DNA from: Agrobacterium genomosp. 13 str. CFBP 6927
GTDB taxonomy: Bacteria; Pseudomonadota; Alphaproteobacteria; Rhizobiales; Rhizobiaceae
DNA: 64,000 nucleotides
Reading direction: 5' to 3'
Assembly: GCA_900012615.1 (NCBI GenBank)
Contig: LT009757.1
Coordinates: 1,937,807-2,001,806 of the forward strand
Shown here: piece after piece, positions 27,698 to 36,027 of the stretch
How the letters are laid out: every line of letters starts with the position of its first letter
Numbering within the stretch: the first letter of the stretch is position 1
Notes under the pieces: model-generated
The model's input: only the letters and a program-made list of their open reading frames with translations
What the model was told of the DNA's origin: nothing
Databases searched by the model: none
Made by a program: the position numbers and the translations under genes

Positions 27698-27776
27698 CTG
27701 GCAGTCCGCGCGTGCATTCGGTAAGGATTTCCAGCAACATATATCGGTTCCGCCACAGGGTAAAAGGCACTCGCAT

Positions 27777-28286
27777 ATGAGCAAGGATAAAACTGGGCAT
27801 AAGGACAAGGGCGCCAAGAAGGAAAAGAGTGGCAAGAAAATAAAGGACGCCAAAAAAAGGGATGAGAATTTCAACCCTGAGGAACTGGCGCAATCCATCA
27901 CCCAGGCCGCCCGCTCCATGCGCACGGCGCTGAGCCACAGCCTTGCTGAAAGCGGGCTTTATGCGGGCCAAGACGGCGTTATCCTGGCGCTGGCGCAGGA
28001 AGGCAGCCTCACGCCAGGGCAGATCGCCCAGAAACTCGGTGTCAAGGCGCCCACCATGACGCGCACCATCGGCCGCATGGAGGCCCAGGGCTTCGTGGAA
28101 CGCAGCGGTGACGACGAGGATGGCCGCGTGACGCTTGTGAAGCTGACGGAAGCCGGCCTGAAAAGCGTCGAACATATCAATGTCTCGATTGCCAATTGCG
28201 GCGCCCGCGCCATTGAGGGGCTTTCGGCCAAGGATGTGCGCACCGTGGTTAAACTTCTCAAGGCGATCGACACCAATCTTCAATAA
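27777..28286 (+). CDS. MarR-family transcriptional regulator with a lysine-rich N-terminus
   Basis: A 169-residue winged-helix regulator. The MarR core starts near residue 38 (PEELAQSITQAARSMRTAL) and has the recognition helix region LTPGQIAQKLGVKAPTMTRT followed by IGRMEAQGFVERSGDDEDGR, the wing. The first 36 residues are unusual: nearly half are lysine (MSKDKTGHKDKGAKKEKSGK and beyond), a flexible basic tail likely to add non-specific DNA contacts. It is divergent from the creatininase-family gene, 80 bases away. Ligand and targets unknown. Confidence 0.85.
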   Translation: MSKDKTGHKDKGAKKEKSGKKIKDAKKRDENFNPEELAQSITQAARSMRTALSHSLAESGLYAGQDGVILALAQEGSLTPGQIAQKLGVKAPTMTRTIGRMEAQGFVERSGDDEDGRVTLVKLTEAGLKSVEHINVSIANCGARAIEGLSAKDVRTVVKLLKAIDTNLQ

Positions 28287-28351
28287 TTTGTTGAAATTTT
28301 TAAAAATAAAACTCTGTTTTGTGGGTATCTCTTAAACGGGTTGCGGATTTT

Positions 28352-28379
28352 GTTTAAATTGTTTAATTGCAATTTAAAC
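28352..28379. promoter_or_regulatory. Palindromic operator candidate before a LacI-type gene
   Basis: GTTTAAATTG and CAATTTAAAC form a perfect 10-bp inverted repeat around an 8-base spacer, 39 bases before the regulator start. Its AT-richness stands out against the surroundings. Autoregulation by the LacI-type protein is the simplest reading. Confidence 0.5.
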
Positions 28380-28417
28380 AGATACGTCGTCAACGACATG
28401 CGTTTGGGAGGAATGCC

Positions 28418-29440
28418 GTGGCCCAAAAGGTCAAACTGTCCACGATTGCCGAAAGCCTCGGCCTTTCGACCGCCACCATTTCCCTAGCCTTGCGTGACAG
28501 TCCGCTGGTTGCCTCCGACACGCGCGACAAGATCAAGGAACAGGCGCGGGCGCTGGGTTACATCTACAACCGCCGGGCGGCCAGCCTGCGCACCTCTCGT
28601 TCCGGTATTGTCGGCGTGGTGTTCCACGATGTGATGAACCCCTTCTATGGCGAAATTCTCAAAGCCATCGAAAGCGAGCTGGACCGCAGCCGGCAGACCT
28701 TCATTCTTTCCAACCATTACGATTCGGTGGAAAAGCAGCGCACCTTCATCGAAACGCTGCTGCAGCTCGGCTCGGACGGCATCATCATGTCGCCGGCCAT
28801 CGGCACGCCGATCGAGGATATGACGCTGGCCGAGGAAAACGGCATGCCCGCCATTCTGGTGGCCCGTTCCCTGGATGGCGTCGACATGCCGACCTATCGC
28901 GGCGACGACAGCTATGGCATTTCGCTCGCCACCAACCACCTTATCAGCCTCGGCCACCGCACCATCGCCATGGTTGGCGGCACTGACCAGACCTCGACCG
29001 GCCGCGACCGTTACCAGGGTTATGTCAACGCGCTGCGCAAGGCGGGCATCGAGGTTGATCCGAACCTGCGCATTCCCGGCCCGCGCTCCAAACAGGGCGG
29101 TTTCGAGGCGGCTGTGCATTTCCTCTCCCTGCCGCAGAAGCCGACGGCCGCCGTCTGCTGGAACGATCTCGTCGCCATCGGTCTCATGAACGGCATTTCC
29201 CGCGCCGGTCTGGTGCCGGGTGTCGATATTTCCGTCACCGGCTATGACGATCTGGAAGAGGCGGCGATTGCCACGCCGGCGCTGACCACCGTTTCCAACG
29301 GTCAGGCCGAGGTGGGGCGCTTGGCGGCCCGCGCATTGCTGGACAGGCTGGCGGGCAGCCACGAGCCTGACGGCATTCACCTCATCAAGCCGGAAATGCG
29401 CATCCGGCAATCGACCGGGCCGGTGCGGCCGCGGGTGTAG
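28418..29440 (+). CDS. LacI-family transcriptional regulator
   Basis: A 340-residue regulator with an N-terminal HTH (LSTIAESLGLSTATISLALR) and a sugar-binding sensor domain (GIVGVVFHDVMNPFYGEILK; later TAAVCWNDLVAIGLMNGISR and SVTGYDDLEEAAIATPALT, the usual LacI C-lobe pattern). The start codon is GTG at 28418 with GGGAGG 5 bases upstream. It precedes a 2-hydroxyacid dehydrogenase gene, from which it is separated by a type C repeat, and the inositol genes. Its effector is unknown; control of the adjacent dehydrogenase is a guess. Confidence 0.9.
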   Translation: MAQKVKLSTIAESLGLSTATISLALRDSPLVASDTRDKIKEQARALGYIYNRRAASLRTSRSGIVGVVFHDVMNPFYGEILKAIESELDRSRQTFILSNHYDSVEKQRTFIETLLQLGSDGIIMSPAIGTPIEDMTLAEENGMPAILVARSLDGVDMPTYRGDDSYGISLATNHLISLGHRTIAMVGGTDQTSTGRDRYQGYVNALRKAGIEVDPNLRIPGPRSKQGGFEAAVHFLSLPQKPTAAVCWNDLVAIGLMNGISRAGLVPGVDISVTGYDDLEEAAIATPALTTVSNGQAEVGRLAARALLDRLAGSHEPDGIHLIKPEMRIRQSTGPVRPRV

Positions 29441-29506
29441 TATATCGCCCGGGAGCATGGATGCGGCAGGCTGTATGTTTCTGGTTGTTCGCGATGTTCC
29501 CTTCTT

Positions 29507-29620
29507 CCGTCATTCCGGCCTTGAGCCGGAATCCAGCCACCGCGTGTCGACGCGGTGAAAAGACTCTCTAAGCCCAAGGACTTGGGCTGGCTGGATGCCG
29601 GATCAAGTCCGGCATGACGG
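29507..29620. repeat. Bipartite hairpin repeat (type C)
   Basis: Left hairpin ATTCCGGC-cttga-GCCGGAAT, spacer with AAGACTC and AGCCCAAGGACTTGGGCT (itself a hairpin), right hairpin GCCGGA-tcaag-TCCGGC, bounded by CCGTCA and TGACGG. The remaining bases to 29796 (about 175) hold only the ribosome site of the next gene. Confidence 0.85.
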
Positions 29621-29796
29621 AAATGGGGCGCAAAAAATCGGCATGAAACTTCCGTCTGGCCCCATAGCATCCCCTTATTGCCCTTTTCACGGCCGTCTTT
29701 GTTTGAAAGGATCGCCGCCCAGAGGAGCGGGATGGCGAAAGGTTCGCCTGAAACCTGCTCCGGCTATTGGAATGTTATCAGGAGGAATATCCGCTC

Positions 29797-30759
29797 ATGT
29801 CTGACAAAAAGGCCGTCGTTCTCGTTCCCGGCAAGATAAACCCGCGTGTTCTCGAACGCCTCGAAGGCAAGGTCGAGATCGTGACTGTGCCTGCCGGTGC
29901 CGAGCCGGTTCTGCCTGAGGGTGCAGCCGAGCGCGTCAATGCCATCGCCGTTTCCGGCGTCGTCAACGCTAAATGGATCGATGCGCTGCCGAAGCTCGAG
30001 ATCATCGCCAATTTCGGCGTGGGTTATGACGGCGTCGACGCCAAACATGCCGCCACGCGCAACATCGTGGTGACCAATACGCCCGATGTGCTGAACGACG
30101 AAGTGGCCGATACGACGATTGCGCTTTTGATCAACACCGTGCGCCGTCTTTATCAGGCCGAGACCTGGCTGCGTGACGGAAAATGGGTTGGCGAAGGCCC
30201 GTTCGCGCTCTCGCCGTTTTCGCTGCGCGGCCGCAAGGTCGGCCTTTTCGGCATGGGCCGAATCGGCCAGGAAATCGCCAAGCGGCTAGAGCCCTTCAAA
30301 GTGGAAATCGGATACCACACCCGCAGCAAGCGGGACGGTCTCTCCTATACCTATTACGGCTCGCTGAAGGAGATGGCGGAAGCCGTCGATATCCTGATCT
30401 GCATCGTGCCCGGCACGCCGGAAACGCATAAGGCGATCAATACTGAAATTCTGACGGCGCTTGGGGCTCAGGGCGTGTTCATCAATGTCGGGCGCGGTTC
30501 CAGCGTCGATGAGGATGCGCTTCTGCAGGCGCTTAAGAGCGGTGCTGTGGGTGCTGCCGGTCTCGATGTGTTTTATGCCGAGCCGAAGGTGCCGGAAGCC
30601 TTCCTGTCGCTGCCGAATGTCTCCCTGCTGCCGCATGTCGCCTCTGCCTCGATCCCGACGCGCAACGCCATGGCCGATCTGGTGGCTGACAATATTCTCG
30701 GCTGGTTCAAGGACGGCAAGGTGCTGACGCCGGTGCCGGAAACGCCGGTCAAGGGGTGA
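29797..30759 (+). CDS. D-2-hydroxyacid dehydrogenase (glyoxylate/hydroxypyruvate reductase type)
   Basis: A 320-residue NAD(P)-dependent dehydrogenase of the D-isomer family. The Rossmann motif is VGLFGMGRIGQEIAKRL, and the catalytic Arg, Glu and His are in NVGRGSSVDEDAL, DVFYAEPKVP and LLPHVASAS. NFGVGYDGVD and TPDVLNDEVAD are family signatures of the glyoxylate/hydroxypyruvate reductase branch. The start at 29797 follows GGAGGAA. It lies between a LacI regulator and the inositol genes; substrate is not fixed by the sequence. Confidence 0.9.
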   Translation: MSDKKAVVLVPGKINPRVLERLEGKVEIVTVPAGAEPVLPEGAAERVNAIAVSGVVNAKWIDALPKLEIIANFGVGYDGVDAKHAATRNIVVTNTPDVLNDEVADTTIALLINTVRRLYQAETWLRDGKWVGEGPFALSPFSLRGRKVGLFGMGRIGQEIAKRLEPFKVEIGYHTRSKRDGLSYTYYGSLKEMAEAVDILICIVPGTPETHKAINTEILTALGAQGVFINVGRGSSVDEDALLQALKSGAVGAAGLDVFYAEPKVPEAFLSLPNVSLLPHVASASIPTRNAMADLVADNILGWFKDGKVLTPVPETPVKG

Positions 30760-30778
30760 GGTCGGAACCTCCACGCAC

Positions 30779-30892
30779 CGTCACCCCGGACTTGATCCGG
30801 GGTCCAGCATGATCAAGTCTCTGATCATAAAAGACTCCTGTCACGGCGCAGACGCGCCGTGGCTGGATGCCGGATCAAGTCCGGCATGACGG
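30779..30892. repeat. Bipartite hairpin repeat (type C)
   Basis: Left hairpin ACCCCGGA-cttga-TCCGGGGT, a variable middle (AAAGACTCCTGTCACGGCGC), and right hairpin GCCGGA-tcaag-TCCGGC with TGACGG end. It sits between two convergent genes. Confidence 0.8.
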
Positions 30893-30921
30893 AGGAGACG
30901 TTTTCGCCCTTTGTGGGCGTT

Positions 30922-32049
30922 CTATTCCGCAATCTCCGCGCTTCCCACCCAGCGCCCTTCGGCAAACGACCGGGCCATGGCGTGGATGCTGCGCTCGATC
31001 TTCAGCCCTTCCTCGAAATCGATGATATGGGCCTTTTTCCCCTCGATTGCCGCGATCAGTTCCCGGCATTCGATCACCTTCAGATCGTTGAAGCCGAGAC
31101 CGTGGCCGGGGGCGGGGATGAAGCGGTCATAGGGCTTGTGGTGCGGCGCCGTGAGGATGGTTCGGAAACCCTGTTCCTCCGGGCGTCCATCCGTGGTGTA
31201 AAGCTGGAACTCGTTCATCCGCTCCTGATCGAACAGGATCGAGCCGGTGGAGCCGTAAATCTGGATGGCAATGCGGCCCTTACGGCCCCAGGCGGAACGG
31301 TTGGCGATGAGCACGGCGGAAATGCCGCCTTCTAGCTTCAGAAGCACGCTGGCGAGATCATGCGTCTCGACGGCGCGGTCGCCGCCGCCGGCAAGCGGGC
31401 GGGTCTCATAAGGCTTCACCATGTCGGTGATGGCGCTTTCGGCATGACCGAAAAGGGCGAAGAGCAGAGACAGCGGGTGCACGGCGAAATCATCCAGCGC
31501 GCCATAACCGGAGGAGGCTTCGCTCTTCCAGTAGAAGGGCTGGGTGGCATCCGCCATGAAGTCCTCGTCCATTTCAGCGCGGACATGATAGACGTTGCCA
31601 ATCGCGCCTTCGTCGATCAGGCGGCGGATATGGCGGATGACGGGGTTCTGGATGTAATTATACCCCATCGCCGCTGCCTTGCCGGAACGGCGGGCCGCAT
31701 CGCGCATCTTCACCGCGTCGGCAAAGGCGGGCGCCATCGGCTTTTCACACCAGACATGTTTGCCGGCCTCAAGGGCGGCAATCGCCATTTCCGGGTGGAA
31801 GGCGTTGGGCGTGGTGACCGAGATGACGTCGATCTCGGGATCGGAAAGCAGGTCGCGCCAGCTGCCTGTCGAGCGGGCAAAGCCGAACTCGGCGGCTTTC
31901 TTCGCGGCAAGCTCGTGATTGACTTCCGCGAGCGTCACGAGGCGGGGACGCTCCACATCGCCGAAGACGCTGGTGACATTGTTCCACGCCAGAGCGTGGC
32001 ATTTGCCCATGTAACCGGTGCCGATAAGGCCCACGCCAAGAGCGGACAT
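30922..32049 (-). CDS. Gfo/Idh/MocA-family dehydrogenase, probable inositol-related
   Basis: A 375-residue NAD(P)-dependent oxidoreductase. The N-terminal Rossmann motif is VGLIGTGYMGKCHALAW; the substrate-site lysine lies in the family signature WCEKPMAPAF; and a beta-sheet C-terminal domain follows (YGALDDFAVHPLSLLFALFG). It lies at the downstream end of the iol genes on the same strand, so an inositol or inosose dehydrogenase is likely. The exact reaction (myo- or scyllo-inositol, or a sugar) cannot be told by eye. A strong GGAGGAG precedes the start. A type C repeat separates it from iolB. Confidence 0.85.
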   Translation of the reverse strand: MSALGVGLIGTGYMGKCHALAWNNVTSVFGDVERPRLVTLAEVNHELAAKKAAEFGFARSTGSWRDLLSDPEIDVISVTTPNAFHPEMAIAALEAGKHVWCEKPMAPAFADAVKMRDAARRSGKAAAMGYNYIQNPVIRHIRRLIDEGAIGNVYHVRAEMDEDFMADATQPFYWKSEASSGYGALDDFAVHPLSLLFALFGHAESAITDMVKPYETRPLAGGGDRAVETHDLASVLLKLEGGISAVLIANRSAWGRKGRIAIQIYGSTGSILFDQERMNEFQLYTTDGRPEEQGFRTILTAPHHKPYDRFIPAPGHGLGFNDLKVIECRELIAAIEGKKAHIIDFEEGLKIERSIHAMARSFAEGRWVGSAEIAE

Positions 32050-32142
32050 GGTATTCTCCTCCCGAAATTATTGGAATAAAATCAATTCGTTAATTGCGTT
32101 TGTTGTGTGCGAAGATAATCTCAAGACGTGTCTTCGCGCACT

Positions 32143-32262
32143 CCCTCATTCCTGTGCCTGTCACAGGAATCCAGCCGACGCGGCTCTCGCGCGACGGAAA
32201 GACTCCTTTCAGCCCAAGGACTTGGGCTGGCTGGATCCCTGTGACAGGCACAGGGATGAGGA
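32143..32262. repeat. Divergent bipartite hairpin repeat (type C)
   Basis: The middle (AAGACTCCTTTCAGCCCAAG and onward) matches other type C copies, but both terminal hairpins have a different, internally matched sequence: ATTCCTGTG-cctgt-CACAGGAAT and CCCTGTG-acagg-CACAGGG. Stems are kept although the bases differ. It lies between iolB and the dehydrogenase gene. Confidence 0.8.
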
Positions 32263-32287
32263 GGCGGCGGTGTTTGCCTGAAATGCC

Positions 32288-33100
32288 TTACGGATTATCC
32301 CGCTTAAAAATCCAGTCATGATCCGGGTGGTTCTTGAAACGCCATTTGCGCATCGGCCCGGCCATCACGTTCAGATAATACATCTCATAACCATAGGGCG
32401 CGCCGCAGGGGTGGTGGCCCTTGGGCACCAGCACGACATCGCCGTCCGACACCGCCATGGTTTCGTCCAGCGAACCATCTTCGGTGAAGACGCGCTGGAA
32501 ACCGAAACCCTGCGCCGGGTTGAGGCGATGATAATAGGTCTCCTCCAGATAGGTCATATCAGGGTAGTTATCCTCATCATGCCGGTGCGGCGGATAGGAC
32601 GACCAGTTGCCCGACGGCGTGAAGACTTCCGTTACCAGCAGGCTGTCGGCCACATCGCGTTCTTCCATGGCGATGGGGAAGATGTAACGCGTATTGGCGC
32701 CCTTGCCACGCTCCGTCAGCTGCACGCCATTGGGACCGATCTGCTGCGCCTCGCGGCTGCCTTTTTCGCCGGGTGCGGTGCAGACGCCGACGGTGCAATC
32801 GGTCGTGGCGGTCAGCGACCATTCGGAGCCTGCGGGCACGTAGACACAATGCGGCGGCTTACGCTCGAACACATTCATGCGGTCGCCGAGTTCACCGAAA
32901 TCCTTCCCGCCTGCGGAAATCGTCGCCTTGCCTTCGACCAGCACGAGGATGACTTCGGTATCGCCGGTGTTTTCCGCCGCCGTCTCGCCCGGCTTCAGGC
33001 GGTAAAGGCCGAAACCTACATAACCCCAATCCGCGCTTTGGGGCGTGATATCGTGCACCTTGCCGCTGGTCGCGACCGGCTTGCGCAGAAGTGAGGTCAT
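32288..33100 (-). CDS. iolB: 5-deoxy-glucuronate isomerase
   Basis: IolB converts 5-deoxy-D-glucuronate to 2-deoxy-5-keto-D-gluconate in myo-inositol breakdown. The 270-residue product is a bicupin. Family elements include FGLYRLKPGETAAENT, GDRMNVFERKPPHCVYVPAG (first cupin), SYPPHRHDEDNYPDMTYLEE in parts with metal-binding His/Glu, and HHPCGAPYGYEMYYLNVMAG (second cupin). Length is typical. AAAAAGGAACACC precedes the start. It follows iolE across a type C repeat. Confidence 0.95.
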   Translation of the reverse strand: MTSLLRKPVATSGKVHDITPQSADWGYVGFGLYRLKPGETAAENTGDTEVILVLVEGKATISAGGKDFGELGDRMNVFERKPPHCVYVPAGSEWSLTATTDCTVGVCTAPGEKGSREAQQIGPNGVQLTERGKGANTRYIFPIAMEERDVADSLLVTEVFTPSGNWSSYPPHRHDEDNYPDMTYLEETYYHRLNPAQGFGFQRVFTEDGSLDETMAVSDGDVVLVPKGHHPCGAPYGYEMYYLNVMAGPMRKWRFKNHPDHDWIFKRDNP

Positions 33101-33145
33101 GGTGGTGTTCCTTTTTGGTCAGTCGTTCGTTGGTTCTTGCCGTCT

Positions 33146-33260
33146 CGTCACCCCGGCCTTGAGCCGGGGTCCAGCCGACGCGCGTCCGCGCGGCGGGGAC
33201 AACTCTTTTCAGCCCAAGGACTTGGGCTGGCTGGATACCGGCTCAAGGCCGGTATGACGG
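33146..33260. repeat. Bipartite hairpin repeat (type C) inside the iol operon
   Basis: Left hairpin ACCCCGGC-cttga-GCCGGGGT, middle with AGCCCAAGGACTTGGGCT, right hairpin ACCGGC-tcaag-GCCGGT. It fills the iolE-iolB gap. Confidence 0.85.
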
Positions 33261-33290
33261 GCGGGGTGTGCCGCCCGCTGTCGGTCCAGC

Positions 33291-34199
33291 TCAAGCAGCC
33301 TGAGCCTTGTCCAGCCCTGCTTCGCGCGCAAAAGCCTTCAGCGATTTCAGCCCGAGGCTCTGATATTCGAACGGGTTGCGGACATCCGGGTCCTGTTCGG
33401 CCTCGATCACCAGCCAGCCGCTGTAACCATGCTCGGCCGCCACCTTCAGCACCGGCGGGAAGTTCACGCCGCCTTCGCTGTCGCCGGGAACGGTGAACAC
33501 GCCGCGGCGCACGCCTTCGAGGAAGGAGAGCCGCTCACCCCGAACCTGATCGGCAATGGCAGGGCGCACGTTCTTGGCATGGATATGGCCGACGCGACCC
33601 ATATATTTCTGCGCAACGCGCACGGGATCGCCGCCGCCGAACAGGCAATGGCCGGTATCGAGCAACAGATGCGTCTTCGGACCGGTGTGCTTCATCAGGA
33701 GGTCGATTTCCTCTTCGCTCTCGACCACCGTTCCCATGTGGTGGTGATAAACGAGGGTGATACCCTGTTCTGCGGCAAAGACGGCCAGCGCCTCGACGCC
33801 CGCGCCGAATTTCGCCCAGTCCCCGGCCGCAAGGCGCGGACGGTCGACCAGCGCCTTGTTGTCATCGCCATGGATGGCATTGGAGGTCTCGCAGACGATG
33901 ATAACCTTCGAGCCCATGACTTTCAGCAGGTCAAGCGCCGGCTGCATCGCCTTCTTTTCGGATTCGATGTCGTCGGTCAGAAGGTTCAGCGAATGCCAGC
34001 CGGAGACGAAGGAGAGGCCGCGCGGCGAAAGCACGCCCTTCAGGCCTTCCGGCTCCGTCGGGAACTTGTGGCCCTTCTCGATGCCGTCGAAACCGATCTT
34101 GGCGGTTTCATCGAGGCATTGTTCGAGGCTGATATGCGCGCCCAGCGTGCGGTCGTCGTCGTTGGACCAGGCAATCGGGTTGGTTCCGTAACGGATCAT
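33291..34199 (-). CDS. iolE: Inosose dehydratase
   Basis: IolE dehydrates 2-keto-myo-inositol to 3D-trihydroxycyclohexanedione. The 302-residue product is a TIM-barrel of the AP-endonuclease-2 family. Motifs include [10 protein letters not shown] at the start, [32 protein letters not shown] in parts, [25 protein letters not shown] and [11 protein letters not shown], which carry metal ligands. The start at 34199 ([11 protein letters not shown]) is the family N-terminus. It begins one base after the iolD stop, so it is co-transcribed with iolD. Confidence 0.95.
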   Translation of the reverse strand: MIRYGTNPIAWSNDDDRTLGAHISLEQCLDETAKIGFDGIEKGHKFPTEPEGLKGVLSPRGLSFVSGWHSLNLLTDDIESEKKAMQPALDLLKVMGSKVIIVCETSNAIHGDDNKALVDRPRLAAGDWAKFGAGVEALAVFAAEQGITLVYHHHMGTVVESEEEIDLLMKHTGPKTHLLLDTGHCLFGGGDPVRVAQKYMGRVGHIHAKNVRPAIADQVRGERLSFLEGVRRGVFTVPGDSEGGVNFPPVLKVAAEHGYSGWLVIEAEQDPDVRNPFEYQSLGLKSLKAFAREAGLDKAQAA

Positions 34200-34200
34200 C

Positions 34201-36027
34201 TTACTGTCTTTCCTTGAGATGGTTTTCATAACGGGCGCGCGCATCGGCGACTTCAGCGCGATCAGAGGTTTCAGGCACCGCGACATCCCACCAGTGACCG
34301 CCGGCCTGCGGGGTCGGGTAAGGGTCGGTATCGATAACGATGACGGTGGTGCGGCTGGAGGCGCGGGCTGCGGCAAGCGCCTCTTCCAGCTCGCTTATGG
34401 TGGAAACCTTGCGCGCATCCGCCCCCATCGAGCCGGCATGGGCCACGAAATCGATGGCGATCGGGTTGACGTTGGTGTGGGCGTAGAGGTTGTTGAACTC
34501 CGCGCCGCCGGTTTCCATCTGCAGCCGGTTGATGCAGCCGTAACCCCTGTTGTCGGTGATGACGAGCGTGATCTTCACGCCCATGGCAACCGAGGTCGCA
34601 AGCTCGGAATTCATCATCATGTAGGAGCCGTCGCCGACCATGACGATCACGTCCCGGTCCGGTTCCGCCATCTTGATGCCGAGGCCGCCGGCCACTTCAT
34701 AACCCATGCAGGAGAAGCCGTATTCCATGTGATAGGAGAGCGGCAGCTTGGATTTCCACAGCTGGTGAAGCTCGCCCGGCATGGTGCCGGCCGCGCACAT
34801 GACGACGGTATTGTCACGCGACTGGCGCTGCACCGCGCCGATGACCTGCATGTCGGTGGGCAGGCTGTTGGCATTGTCCTCGCCCGGCGCTGCCGTATCG
34901 GCATCGGCCTTTTTAAACCATGCAGCCTTGAGACCGGCATCCGGCGCCGCAAAACGGTGGCTGCCAAGCGCTGCGGAGAGTTTCTCAAGTCCGATCTTCG
35001 CATCCGCCGTCAGGCTGATCGCATCGTGCTTGGCGCTGTCATAGGGCTGCACGTTGAGCGCCAGGATCTTGCGGTTGGGGTTCTTGAACAGGGCCCAGGA
35101 GCCGGTGGTGAAATCCTGAAAACGGGTGCCGACACCGAAGACCAGATCGGCCTTTTCGCTGATGATATTGGCGCTTTCCGCACCGGTGACGCCGACAGGA
35201 CCGAAATTGAGATCGTGATCCCACGCCAGAGCCGATTTGCCGGCCTGCGTTTCGACGACCGGAATGGAGTGGGTTTCGGCAAAGCGCTTCAGGGTTTCGG
35301 TTGCGCCGGCAAAATGTACGCCGCCACCGGCAACGATGATGGGGTTCTTCGCCGCCTTGAGCGCAGCGACGGCTTCATCGAATTCCACCACGTCCGGTTC
35401 CGGGCGGCGCTGACGCCAGACCCGCTTTTCGAAGAAGCTCTCGGGGTAATCATAGGCTTCCGCCTGCACATCCTGGCAGAAGGCGAGCGTGACCGGGCCG
35501 CAATCGGCCGGGTCCGTCATGGTGCGCATGGCGCGGGGAAGCGCTGTCAGCAACTGTTCCGGCCGCATGATGCGGTCGAAATAACGGCTGACCGGGCGGA
35601 AGCAGTCATTCACCGTCATCGTGCCGTCGCCGAAATCTTCCAGCTGCTGCAGCACCGGGTCCGGGCCGCGATTGGCGAAGACGTCGCCGGGGATCAACAG
35701 TACCGGCAGGCGGTTGACATGCGCAAGGGCAGCCGCCGTTACCATATTGGCGGCACCCGGGCCGATGGAGGAGGTGACCGCCATGGCGCGGCGGCGACGC
35801 AGCTGCTTCGAATAGGCAATAGCCGCATGGGCCATGGACTGCTCGTTCTGGCCGCGATAGGTCGGAAGTTCGTCGCGGATACCATAAAGCGCTTCGCCGA
35901 TGCCGGCGACATTGCCATGGCCGAAAATGGCCCACATGCCGGCGATATAGGTTTCGCCGTGTTCATTCATCTGCGCTGCCAGGTAACGAACCATGGCCTG
36001 CGCAGCCGTCATTCTGATTGTCTTCAC
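34201..36027 (-). CDS. iolD: 3D-trihydroxycyclohexane-1,2-dione hydrolase
   Basis: IolD opens the ring of the diketo-inositol to 5-deoxy-glucuronate using thiamine diphosphate. The 608-residue product has the three ThDP-enzyme domains: an N-terminal PYR domain (ATLAH-like [20 protein letters not shown]), a central domain, and a C-terminal PP domain with the GDG...N cofactor motif in [18 protein letters not shown]. The start overlaps the iolC stop by 4 bases. Order iolC-iolD-iolE-iolB matches rhizobial inositol operons. Confidence 0.95.
   Translation of the reverse strand: MKTIRMTAAQAMVRYLAAQMNEHGETYIAGMWAIFGHGNVAGIGEALYGIRDELPTYRGQNEQSMAHAAIAYSKQLRRRRAMAVTSSIGPGAANMVTAAALAHVNRLPVLLIPGDVFANRGPDPVLQQLEDFGDGTMTVNDCFRPVSRYFDRIMRPEQLLTALPRAMRTMTDPADCGPVTLAFCQDVQAEAYDYPESFFEKRVWRQRRPEPDVVEFDEAVAALKAAKNPIIVAGGGVHFAGATETLKRFAETHSIPVVETQAGKSALAWDHDLNFGPVGVTGAESANIISEKADLVFGVGTRFQDFTTGSWALFKNPNRKILALNVQPYDSAKHDAISLTADAKIGLEKLSAALGSHRFAAPDAGLKAAWFKKADADTAAPGEDNANSLPTDMQVIGAVQRQSRDNTVVMCAAGTMPGELHQLWKSKLPLSYHMEYGFSCMGYEVAGGLGIKMAEPDRDVIVMVGDGSYMMMNSELATSVAMGVKITLVITDNRGYGCINRLQMETGGAEFNNLYAHTNVNPIAIDFVAHAGSMGADARKVSTISELEEALAAARASSRTTVIVIDTDPYPTPQAGGHWWDVAVPETSDRAEVADARARYENHLKERQ

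Noticed and set aside
27698-27925. Longer start for the creatininase-family protein
   Set aside because: The extension runs through the divergent MarR gene and its start region and is unlike the family N-terminus.
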